The position numbers were made by a program, and so were the translations under genes. DNA of 38,943 nucleotides, from positions 1-38,943 of the forward strand of contig LRMT01000129.1 in the NCBI GenBank assembly GCA_001725945.1, read 5' to 3'. The number at the start of each line of letters is the position of its first letter. Position 1 is the stretch's first letter. Source of the stretch: Cupriavidus sp. UYMMa02A. Its GTDB lineage: Bacteria > Pseudomonadota > Gammaproteobacteria > Burkholderiales > Burkholderiaceae. Below, piece by piece: positions 8,794 to 15,511 of the stretch. The notes below the pieces were generated by a model, which did no database searches, was not told where the DNA came from, and saw only the letters and a program-made list of their open reading frames with translations.

Positions 8794-9677
8794 ATGAGCA
8801 TGATGGCCTGGATGTGCGCGACCGGCGCGATTCTGCTTTGGGCGTCGTTCGCCACGCTGGTGTCGTACGCGCCAGACTTGCCGCCGCTGTTGCTGACCGG
8901 GCTGGCACTTTCGGCGGGAAGCCTCACCTGCCTCCATCGCGTGCGCGCCTGGCGCGTGCCGTTTCGCACGCTCGCATTCGGCGTGGGGTGCCTGTTCATC
9001 TATAACGCCGGCCTCGTCATGGCCTTCCGGATGGCACCGATCGTCGAGGCGAACCTCATCAACTATCTGTGGCCGCTGATCCTGGTACTGCTGGGCACAA
9101 CAACGGCCTGGCGCGGAATAGAATGCGCTGCCAGGCTGCTTGGCGCCTGCTGGCCTTTGCCGGCTGCGTCATTGCCATCACCTCCGGCTCGGGCGCAGTG
9201 GCGTTCAGTAGCGACCACGCCACCGGCTATGCCCTCGCATTGCTCGCAGCCTTCGTATGGGCCGTCTATTCGCTGGGCACGCGCTGGTTGCCCCCGTTTT
9301 CATCGTGGGCGACGGGCGGCTTCTGCCTGGGCGCCGGCTTGCTGGCCCTCGCCAGCCACCTTGCATTTGAACCACGCACCGCAATTTCCGCCGCCGACAT
9401 GGGCTGGGTATTGGCGATCGGCCTGGGACCGCTCGGTATCTCCTTCGTGCTTTGGGACGTTGCGATGCGCGGCGGCAATGCCGCGCAAATCGGCATTCTC
9501 GGCTACGCCACGCCCGTACTGTCGATGCTCGGCCTGGCTTTGGCCGCCCGGGTGACGGACCGAGACTGGTCGACAGTCTTCCTGGCCAGCATACTTATCG
9601 TGGCAGGAGTCGCCATAGCGGCGAAGGGACCTGAGGCATTGCGGCGCAGGACGAGCGTGAGCCCATGCGAGCGCTGA
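8794..9677 (+). pseudogene. EamA/DMT-superfamily transporter (one frameshift)
   Basis: Start MSMMAWMCATGAILLWASFA, then hydrophobic helices including NAGLVMAFRMAPIVEANLIN and YLWPLILVLLG, the usual end of the first EamA repeat. A one-base loss near 9105-9140 shifts the frame. LLAFAGCVIAITSGSGAVAF and a second set of helices follow, with GLGPLGISFVLWDVAMRGGN near the end. Restored length is about 294 residues with ten predicted membrane segments, typical of the family, which exports amino acids and other small metabolites. The closest style is YddG-like aromatic amino-acid export, but the substrate cannot be told. It sits downstream of a LysR gene on the same strand. Probably an intact gene with a base missing. 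Confidence 0.75.
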
Positions 9678-9789
9678 TGTGGGTGACAATGTACTGATGC
9701 CCTCGATCACCCCCCCGGCATAGGCCAACGGGCAACTATTGCTGGTCCGCTTCGAAGCAGACAACGCAGTTATCTCCGGCTTCGGCCGA

Positions 9790-9988
9790 TCAGGCCTTGA
9801 GGAAATCCACGAGATCAGCGTTGATGACCTCCGCCTGCGTCGTCGGCATTCCATGCGGGAAGCCTTTGTACGTCTTCAGGATGCCTTTCTTCAAGATTTT
9901 GGCCGACAAGGGTCCGGATTCTGAGTAGGGCACGATTTGATCGTCATCGCCGTGCATCACTAGCAGGGGTAAATCCCTCGTCTTCCCT
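9790..9988 (-). pseudogene. Alpha/beta hydrolase (chloroperoxidase-like), C-terminal fragment
   Basis: The minus strand reads LPLLVMHGDDDQIVPYSESG, then PLSAKILKKGILKTYKGFPH and GMPTTQAEVINADLVDFLKA, stopping at 9790-9792. This is the C-terminal third of an arylesterase / non-heme chloroperoxidase-like hydrolase, with the acid residue (GDDDQIVP) and the catalytic His (FPHGMPT) of the triad. Nothing upstream continues it: the nucleophile GxSxG region is absent and a LysR remnant lies there. A true fragment. Confidence 0.75.
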
Positions 9989-10054
9989 TCCTTCGTAGCC
10001 AGGCATGGGCTTCCCGAAACATGCGAGGAATTATCCGAGCATGAACGCAGGTGC

Positions 10055-10342
10055 TACGCTGGCACGAATGGCAGATCACCGGACTCAGAATTCCAAATCG
10101 ATGGCGGAGTGCACAAGCTACTTCCAGAATCCCGCTTCACCGTCAACAACTCCGACCTCATGCTTTTATGCTGTGGTGCAGGGATTGGGCCTTGCACAAA
10201 TGTCCGATTTCCAAATCATCGACCATCTAGTCCTCAACGAACTAGTTGTGACGTTGATAGGCCGGCTGTAGAAGGACCTTCGGTCACTACATCTGCCATC
10301 AGAGCCGGCAACACGCGCCCGTACGCACGCCCGTTCTGCTGA
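10055..10342 (+). pseudogene. LysR effector-domain remnant
   Basis: Three frames together give SEFQIDGGVHKLLPESRFTV with NNSDLML, then AVVQGLGLAQMSDFQIIDHL with VLNELVV, then FGHYICHQSRQHAPVRTPVL. These line up in order with the effector-domain end of the LysR at 7730-8735 (WEFKVDGIVRKFLPKARMTF, VLEGWGIAQMAGYQIRDHVA, DRGHYICYLSRQHLPTRIRV). It is a decayed relative of that regulator, with at least two frame changes and no HTH. Similarity is clear but far from identity, so this is an old paralogue, not a recent duplication. Confidence 0.7.
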
Positions 10343-10446
10343 ACGTCGCTTATGAGTCAGTACTCCGCCGTTCGCCTTTCCATTCGCCGATGACGCAGAT
10401 GGGTCGGTCAGCGACAGCCGCGGCTTCTCCGTCAGCAGCCGGCCGT

Positions 10447-10737
10447 GGCCGGAAAATTGAACAAGGGGATGGCGATCTTCGCGCGGATCGGCCATGCTGA
10501 GGCCGCACGCAACGCCGGTCTGGCAATGCCGCCGACGCAGGTGTAGAACTATGGCAACGTCAGCTGAGCATGCCATTGATGCTCGCGGCACCCAGTGTTG
10601 CGCTGGACTTCCCCCTGCGCGTGCTGGTGTGCGACGACAGTCAGCGCAGCACCTGGGTGAACTTTTGCACCGCCACGAAACTGGAAGGCGCTCACACATT
10701 GCCGGCCGGCAGCGCCGCTGACTATGGCACAGGCTGA
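10447..10737 (+). pseudogene. DUF302-domain protein remnant
   Basis: The segment KLNKGMAIFARIGHAEAARN, then AGLAMPPTQV, followed in the next frame by MPLMLAAPSVALDFPLRVLV and CDDSQRSTWVNF, matches the DUF302 fold (alpha-helix, strand, a loop naming the file of residues after AGTPLM, and LDLPLKVLVW-type strand). In-frame stops (TAG near 10546, TGA near 10577) and a frame change break it. The original end appears to be the TGA at 10735-10737. DUF302 proteins are small and of unknown function. The N-terminal part is not recognisable. Confidence 0.65.
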
Positions 10738-10774
10738 TTCATGACACCATGGCGCCCAAGGCGCCCGCGGCGCT

Positions 10775-11910
10775 TCATCCAGCCAGGCCCTTGTTCGGAT
10801 TGATCAGGTACTTCTCCCCCGTCGCTCGCTTGTTGTAGACGGCGATCATGTCCAGGTCCAGTACCTCGGCCAGCGAGATCTCTTTCGAGTAGTGGCTGGC
10901 AAAGGTGGTCTTCAGCTCCGCCACCACGCGTTGCTTCAGCGCGTTGGCCCGCTCGCGCCCGATCTTCTGCAGGAAGGGGAACAGCAGCCAGCCGCCCATG
11001 CCCCACGCCATGCCGAAGTTGCGGCTAAACTCAGTCGGGCTTGTGTCCAGGCCGCCGTAGAGGTAGACCTGCTTGTGGGTGGTCGAGCCATAGCGGCTGT
11101 ATTCGCGGGCCGTCTTGTTCAAGGCCGCTTCCATGCAGGTGAGGATCTGACCGCCGAGCTTGCCGCCGCCCGTGGCATCGAACGCGATCGTTGCGCCAGT
11201 GGCGACAAGTGCTTCGGTGAGGTCCTGCATGAACGTGGGCGACGCGGCGTTGCAGACGTGGACCGCACCTTGTGCCTTGAGCAGGTCCGCCTGCTCTTGC
11301 TTGCGCACGATGTTCACCAACTTGATGCCATCCTTGAGACAGATCTGATTGAGCATCTGGCCCAGATTAGAGGCCGCGGCGGTGTGTACCAGGGCGCTAT
11401 GTCCTTCGAGCCGCATGGTTTCGACCATGCCCAGGGCTGTGAGCGGGTTGACGAAAGACGACGCGCCGTCAGCAGGCGTGGCGCCGTCGGGAAGGACCAG
11501 GCACTGGTCCGCGGGAAGGCAGCGGTACTGCGAGTACATCGCGCCGCCGATGGCAGCCACAATCTTGCCCATCAAGGCTTGCGCCGCAGGGGACGAGCCT
11601 GCCTCGACGACCACTCCCGCGCCCTCATTGCCAACCGGCATGGACGCATCCAGGCGGCCCGCCATGCTGCGCATCGCGCCTTCTGGAACACGCGCGGTGA
11701 CTATGGGGCGCTCGGCCGTGCCGCTGGCCTTGGCCGTGCTCATGTCCGCAGCACCGAACAGCAGGCCGAGATCGGAGGGGTTGAGGGAGAGGCTTCAATG
11801 CGAATGAGCACTTCATCCGGGCCCGTGCGCGGCGTGTCGATGCTGTCTAGCGACAGCTCGAGTTCACCGCTGCTCTTGACTTGCGAGCGAAGTTGAAGTG
11901 CGCTGTGCAT
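10775..11910 (-). pseudogene. Zinc-type alcohol dehydrogenase-like oxidoreductase (one frameshift)
   Basis: ATG 11910 has an AGGAGACA ribosome site and reads MHSALQLRSQVKSSGELELS, then TGPDEVLIRIEASP. At about 11788-11793 one C is missing from CCCC. LNPSDLGLLFGAADMSTAKA then continues, with MPVGNEGAGVVVEAGSSPAA and a Rossmann segment (SALVHTAAASNLGQMLNQIC), ending NKGLAG. Restored length is about 378 residues. This is an MDR-superfamily oxidoreductase resembling the ones annotated as zinc-binding dehydrogenase or quinone reductase. The catalytic Zn ligands of classical ADH are not evident, so it is more likely a quinone or enone reductase-like enzyme using NAD(P)H. The missing base sits in a C-run, so a sequence error is likely. 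Confidence 0.75.
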
Positions 11911-12171
11911 TCGATGTCTCCTTGGTCTGTCGGTTTGCGATGAGCGGGGCAACAGCATGGGGCTGTTTTCGCCAGCAGTCAGCAATGTAGCAAGTTCCTG
12001 CAAATCCCGTACTGGGCGGAGATTCAGGTCATGCGTCGGCCGACAAGCCATCATGCATCGCACTGATAGTGGTAGATGGCGGTCAAGCAAAACATGGCAT
12101 TCATCCTGCAAGCGATGACCGCAACGCCGTCCCCGGCGGCCGCTCTTGTCCAAAATTCACTTGGAACCTCC

Positions 12172-12208
12172 TTGCTGGCTAGCCGGCGAACACTGTATAT
12201 TTATACAG
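12172..12208 (+). promoter_or_regulatory. Promoter with LexA-type (SOS) box
   Basis: CTGTATATTTATACAG at 12193-12208 fits the CTGT-N8-ACAG LexA operator of beta- and gammaproteobacteria, with an A/T core and extra flanking symmetry. It overlaps a candidate -10 (TATATT, 12196-12201) placed 18 bases after a candidate -35 (TTGCTG, 12172-12177). A repressor bound here would block this promoter. It points to the orphan gene starting at 12294. It could also be an operator for another dyad-binding repressor. Confidence 0.65.
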
Positions 12209-12293
12209 TTGTCGTCGCATCCCGGAAAAGCTGGCTCCTGAAGTCGAGCCCGTGCGGCGCCTGCGCTTTCTCTCCCCACCTCGAAAGGCAATC

Positions 12294-12722
12294 ATGTTCG
12301 TGGACCGCACCGAAATCATCAACGCCGCCAAGGCACTGCGCGCCAGCCAGGAAGACTCCAAGTACAGCAAGCTCGTCGCGCTCGCGAACAAGCAACTGAA
12401 GGCAATGCAAACGGCAATCCAGAAGGGCAAGGAAGAATTCGAGACCAGACTGGTACTCGACATCAACGAAGACAATCCGCAAGCAGCGCTGGAACCGCGC
12501 GCGCAACGGCTAGCCAACGACCTTAGAGCGCAGGGCTACACCGCAACGGTGACCACGTTTGCCGAGGTCAGCACCGACCGCAAGAACTGGACGCCGAATA
12601 TCACGGTCGTCATCGGTCTGGGCGACATGGTTTCCGAAGACGACAACGCGATAGCGGAATGCACGGTGACCGACGAGACGGCAGTCGCGCTGGCTGGCGA
12701 AGCTGCCAGTGAAATGGCCTGA
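12294..12722 (+). CDS. Unknown 142-residue protein behind a LexA-type box
   Basis: Start MFVDRTEIINAAKALRASQE follows a GAAAGG site; an upstream in-frame ATG at 12252 lacks one. The N-terminal 55 residues are helical and charged (SKYSKLVALANKQLKAMQTA, then IQKGKEEFE), like a coiled coil or helical hairpin. The C-terminal part looks like a small alpha/beta domain (RLANDLRAQGYTATVTTFAE, then NITVVIGLGDM), with an acidic tail. No signal peptide, membrane segment, metal motif or catalytic motif is seen, and I do not recognise the family. It is intact, while most neighbours are broken, which suggests it is maintained. If the operator is real, it would be induced by DNA damage. Confidence 0.7.
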   Translation: MFVDRTEIINAAKALRASQEDSKYSKLVALANKQLKAMQTAIQKGKEEFETRLVLDINEDNPQAALEPRAQRLANDLRAQGYTATVTTFAEVSTDRKNWTPNITVVIGLGDMVSEDDNAIAECTVTDETAVALAGEAASEMA

Positions 12723-12916
12723 CAGCAGGCGGGCAGCGGCTTCACGCGGACATTCGAATGTCGGTTCCGCGGAAATAATGGCCATCCCCTTCGCTCCAGG
12801 AAGCCGTCTGCCTCCCCTTGCCCATCGCAAACGTCGCGTGTACCAAGCCCCCTTCCTTTGAGAAGAACGCTTGCACATTAGAGCAGCCCCAGGCCAAGCG
12901 GCAGAGCTGCGCCTGC

Positions 12917-13042
12917 TCAAACGCCTGCCATGCAGAGGTACTTCATATCGAGGTACTCCTCTATGCCATGGAAAGAGCCTTCCCGGCCAAATCCGGATTG
13001 CTTGACGCCGCCAAAGGGAGCCACCGCTGTGCTGAAGGTGAC
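12917..13042 (-). pseudogene. Succinate-semialdehyde dehydrogenase-like, C-terminal fragment
   Basis: The minus strand reads VAPFGGVKQSGFGREGSFHG, then IEEYLDMKYLCMAGV and a stop at 12917-12919. This is the highly conserved last segment of GabD-type aldehyde dehydrogenases. Nothing upstream on this strand continues it: the catalytic domain is absent. The flanks up to the YceI gene and back to the orphan gene (12723-13194 overall) hold no other recognisable coding sequence. Confidence 0.7.
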
Positions 13043-13194
13043 GACCAGCCGGATAGGCTTGTCAGGCTATGGCGCCGCAAGCGCGGCAAGTGGCAAAACG
13101 GACCCTTCGTCATTTGCGGTGACCCGGCATGGAATAAATGCCGCCCCCCACGCGTTAATCAGACGAACCAGAGTTCTTCTGCCGAGGATGCGTC

Positions 13195-13821
13195 GTGAGC
13201 GATTCGCCACCCAGGACCGTAGCCCCCCGCGGGCAAGCGATTGCCGGGCTATTGCTCGCCACCTTCGCATCGCTGGCGGGTTCCGTCAGCCAGGCCCAGC
13301 CAGCCGAGCAGCCCGGTCAGTATTTGCTTGAGCCGCAACGCTCAAGCGTCACCTTTGCTGTCGACGCGTTCTCGCACTCGCAAATCAAGATGCGCTTTCA
13401 CCGCATGAATGCGCAGCTTGAACCGGCGCATGGCGATCTTGATTCGGGCCGCGTTACGGTAACGATCGATGCCGCAAGCCTCGAGACGCGTCCGCGCTTC
13501 CTGTCTCCGATCATCCGCGGCGGCGGCATGCTCGATGTGGCGCGCTATCCGGAGATACGCTTTGTCAGCACCCGCCTGGTCCGAACCGGGGAAGGCAATG
13601 GGTGGCTTCTGGGCGATCTGACAATCTGCGGCATCACGCGCCCGGTCCGCCTGCTCGTGACGCCTGTTGGCGCCGACGGCAATCCGTGGCATGACGGCAC
13701 GCTTGCATTCTCCGCGGCCGGGGAAGTCAGTCGCCGGGAGTTTGGCCTGTCAGCATGGTCTCCAACGGTTAGCGACACCGTCCACATGAATATCCAGGTG
13801 GAGTTCGTGCATGGCCCCTGA
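13195..13821 (+). CDS. YceI-family periplasmic protein
   Basis: 208 residues from a GTG start with a GAGGATG site. The N-terminus contains a signal peptide (AIAGLLLATFASLAGSVSQA, cleavage near AQA). The mature part begins YLLEPQRSSVTFAVDAFSHS and has the YceI lipocalin-like barrel pattern: a SxIxFxVxH-type first strand, GDLDSGRVTVTIDAASLETR, LDVARYPEIRFVSTRL, and WLLGDLTICGITRPVRLLVT. YceI proteins bind isoprenoid lipids in the periplasm and are often induced by alkaline or other stress. The gene is intact and is followed after 53 bases by a small lipoprotein gene on the same strand, possibly one transcript. Confidence 0.88.
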   Translation: MSDSPPRTVAPRGQAIAGLLLATFASLAGSVSQAQPAEQPGQYLLEPQRSSVTFAVDAFSHSQIKMRFHRMNAQLEPAHGDLDSGRVTVTIDAASLETRPRFLSPIIRGGGMLDVARYPEIRFVSTRLVRTGEGNGWLLGDLTICGITRPVRLLVTPVGADGNPWHDGTLAFSAAGEVSRREFGLSAWSPTVSDTVHMNIQVEFVHGP

Positions 13822-13874
13822 AGCCCCGGGCAATACCCGGACCCTCTTCTTCGATGCGACACTGGGAGGACATC

Positions 13875-14093
13875 ATGTCCAGTCGATTACTCGCGGCATT
13901 GCTTGCCGCATTCACGCTCGCGGCTTGCGGAGGCGACGGGGACGACCCCGGCACCACGTCTGGATCGGGGGTGGGCTCAACCGGCGGCGCGTCATCGGCA
14001 AGTGCTCCCGGGTTCCAGCCGACGCCAGGCGCAGGTGGGACTGGTGGTGGCACAGGCGGGACGGGCGGGACCGGGGCTGGGTCCGGGATGTAG
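13875..14093 (+). CDS. Small Gly/Thr/Ser-rich lipoprotein
   Basis: 72 residues from ATG 13875, with a GGGAGGACA ribosome site. MSSRLLAALLAAFTLAACGG is a short lipoprotein signal with lipobox LAAC, so the mature protein starts at Cys18 and is lipid-anchored. The rest is low-complexity: GDGDDPGTTSGSGVG, then Ser/Ala, then GAGGTGGGTGGTGGTGAGSG. Such proteins have no fold that can be named. The Asp residues after the Cys do not form a clear Asp+2 inner-membrane retention signal (position +2 is Gly), so outer-membrane location is more likely. The coding strand of its 3' end has a run of G-triplets (see 14058-14087). Confidence 0.75.
   Translation: MSSRLLAALLAAFTLAACGGDGDDPGTTSGSGVGSTGGASSASAPGFQPTPGAGGTGGGTGGTGGTGAGSGM
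14058..14087 (+). other. G-quadruplex-type motif at the 3' end of the lipoprotein gene
   Basis: Six tracts of three or four G are spaced by one to three bases (GGG at 14058, 14063, 14067; GGGG at 14073; GGG at 14079 and 14085), just ahead of the stop codon. This satisfies the G3N1-7 rule on the coding strand, so both DNA and mRNA could fold. It may simply reflect Gly codons. Confidence 0.5.
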
Positions 14094-14153
14094 CCCGCAC
14101 ATTGTGCGGAGATCGGATATCAGTCGAGAAGCAGCAGCGTTCGTCAGTGGAGA

Positions 14154-14669
14154 ATGGCCATGGCCTATCGCTTAGCCAATTGGGTGGCAGGCACCGCGGT
14201 CGCGCTGTCCGCATGTGCGTCCCTGCAACCGGTCCAGACCGCGCTGAAAATGACAGGTAGCCCCGAAAGCTCCGTGCGCGAAACCTTTGGCGCGCCCACG
14301 GAGGTCTACAAGCTCCCCGACGGCACCACCCGCTGGATCTATTCGCACCAGCCTCTGGGCTTCGAGGTCTACGCCGCCGATTTTGACGGGAACGGCAAGC
14401 TCGTCGACTTCCGCCAGATGCTGACCGAGAAGGAAATCTATGAGGCCAGGCCCGGGGTATGGACCAAGCGCGACGTGGCCGAACGCTTCGGTCTGCCACG
14501 CGAGCCGGTCCAGTACTACCCGCTGATGAAGCGCGAGGCATGGTCGTACCGGCTCTATGCGAGCGGCTACCAGCCGGCCCACTTCAGCGTCTATTTCGAC
14601 GACCAGGGCGTGCTGGATCGCACGATGATCATCGTTGATTCGTATGGCGGCGACCGGCGGCGCAAGTGA
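14154..14669 (+). CDS. BamE/SmpA-like outer-membrane lipoprotein
   Basis: 171 residues with a lipoprotein signal MAMAYRLANWVAGTAVALSA followed by Cys21 (LSAC lipobox). The mature part has two SmpA/OmlA-like repeats. One is SSVRETFGAPTEVYKLPDGT, RWIYSHQP and the GNGKLVDFRQMLTE strand; the other is TKRDVAERFGLPREPVQYYP, then EAWSYRLYASG and FSVYFDDQGVLDRTM. The 'G.P...Y..PDGT..W.Y' pattern is that of BamE-type domains, which often bind outer-membrane partners. This is not the main BamE (no bam context); its partner is unknown. ATG 14160 is an alternative start that leaves the signal intact. Third exported-protein gene in a row after YceI and the Gly-rich lipoprotein. Confidence 0.75.
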   Translation: MAMAYRLANWVAGTAVALSACASLQPVQTALKMTGSPESSVRETFGAPTEVYKLPDGTTRWIYSHQPLGFEVYAADFDGNGKLVDFRQMLTEKEIYEARPGVWTKRDVAERFGLPREPVQYYPLMKREAWSYRLYASGYQPAHFSVYFDDQGVLDRTMIIVDSYGGDRRRK

Positions 14670-14842
14670 GATTGCAGAATCTCGCCACCCAGCGATTGCT
14701 TCACCTTCCCGGCCCCCTGACACACCCGCTCACGTACCACGCCGCTTGCCTGCCCAAGGGCAAATAAGTCCTGGAAACAGGACCGCGCGGAATCCGCGTC
14801 TGCAACGTAGCGCGGCAGTATGCGGCCGCGGATCCTACCCGC

Positions 14843-15283
14843 CTAAACCCTCAGCCGCTCCAACGGAATGGACGTTCGCGGCAGCGACGGCTCGAAGAAA
14901 TGCCGCGTGCTCTTGTGGGGAAGAAGACCGCCGCAAGTCACCGTATGCAGGATGCCGCCGGTATCGAATGGCTCCCCGGAATTCCAGTCACGCACGCAGA
15001 TGCGCGCATCGCCGTAGCACAACGGAACGCATGGCAAGCGCTTGAGCCCGAGGCGCATCGCGGCACGCAACCGGTGATTGCCATCCATCACGATCCCGTG
15101 CGATGCCTCGACCGGGATCGGTGCCAGCCAGCAGCCATTACTGGCGATCCGCTCGGTAAGTACCCAGACCCCCTCTATATCCACCTCCTCCGACTGGCGG
15201 AAGAAGGAAATCGGCAGCACGGCAATGCCATAGCCGCTGGCGTCGTGCTGCGCCGATGCGAGCGTTTGCGGTCTCTCGTTCAT
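14843..15283 (-). CDS. SbnI/ParB-like protein next to a siderophore receptor
   Basis: 146 residues from ATG 15283 (GTG 15313 would add ten). The core YGIAVLPISFFRQSEEVDIE, then HGIVMDGNHRLRAAMRLGLK and RLPCVPLCYG, matches the ParB/sulfiredoxin-like fold. The DGNHR motif corresponds to the nucleotide- and phosphate-binding box. The best-known iron-linked member is SbnI of Staphylococcus, a free-serine kinase that supplies O-phosphoserine for staphyloferrin B and also a regulator. Divergent from a TonB siderophore receptor with a Fur box between them, it is probably induced by iron limitation. No other siderophore synthesis gene is in the window, so a stand-alone regulatory or serine-kinase role is inference. 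Confidence 0.65.
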   Translation of the reverse strand: MNERPQTLASAQHDASGYGIAVLPISFFRQSEEVDIEGVWVLTERIASNGCWLAPIPVEASHGIVMDGNHRLRAAMRLGLKRLPCVPLCYGDARICVRDWNSGEPFDTGGILHTVTCGGLLPHKSTRHFFEPSLPRTSIPLERLRV

Positions 15284-15385
15284 GGTGTCTGCAAGCAGGT
15301 AATGGCTGGCCACGCCGGCGGCAGCAACGCTGCCCTCCGGTCGCCAGGAGTTTTAAGCAGGTCAAATTGTCTGCACAATTTACTT

Positions 15386-15404
15386 GATAATGATTCGCAT
15401 TTGC
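15386..15404. promoter_or_regulatory. Fur box in the divergent iron-gene promoter
   Basis: GATAATGATTCGCATTTGC matches the 19-bp Fur consensus (GATAATGATAATCATTATC) strongly in the left half and well in the right half. It lies about 100 bases from both divergent starts (15283 minus, 15512 plus), so Fe-Fur could repress both genes when iron is plentiful. The flanking A/T-rich bases (AATTTACTT) may hold the promoter elements. Confidence 0.82.
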
Positions 15405-15511
15405 AATAGGCTCTCTGCACCGCTTGAGCACTGACGTGCTCGCCAACCCGTCCGATACGAGCCGATCCTTGCAGACCGCTCGTTGTGGACACCGACGAGA
15501 AAGCTTGAGCC

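Noticed and set aside
10892..11896. 334-residue plus-strand ORF opposite the zinc-type dehydrogenase
   Set aside because: Antisense frame of a recognisable enzyme, with no domain or ribosome site.
1..13100. Insertion sequence or transposon as cause of the chimeras
   Set aside because: No transposase or terminal inverted repeats were seen at any of the junctions. Simple deletion or recombination explains them with what is visible.
13854..13874. Upstream ATG for the Gly-rich lipoprotein
   Set aside because: The extra seven residues precede the signal peptide, and the GGGAGGACA ribosome site fits ATG 13875 instead.
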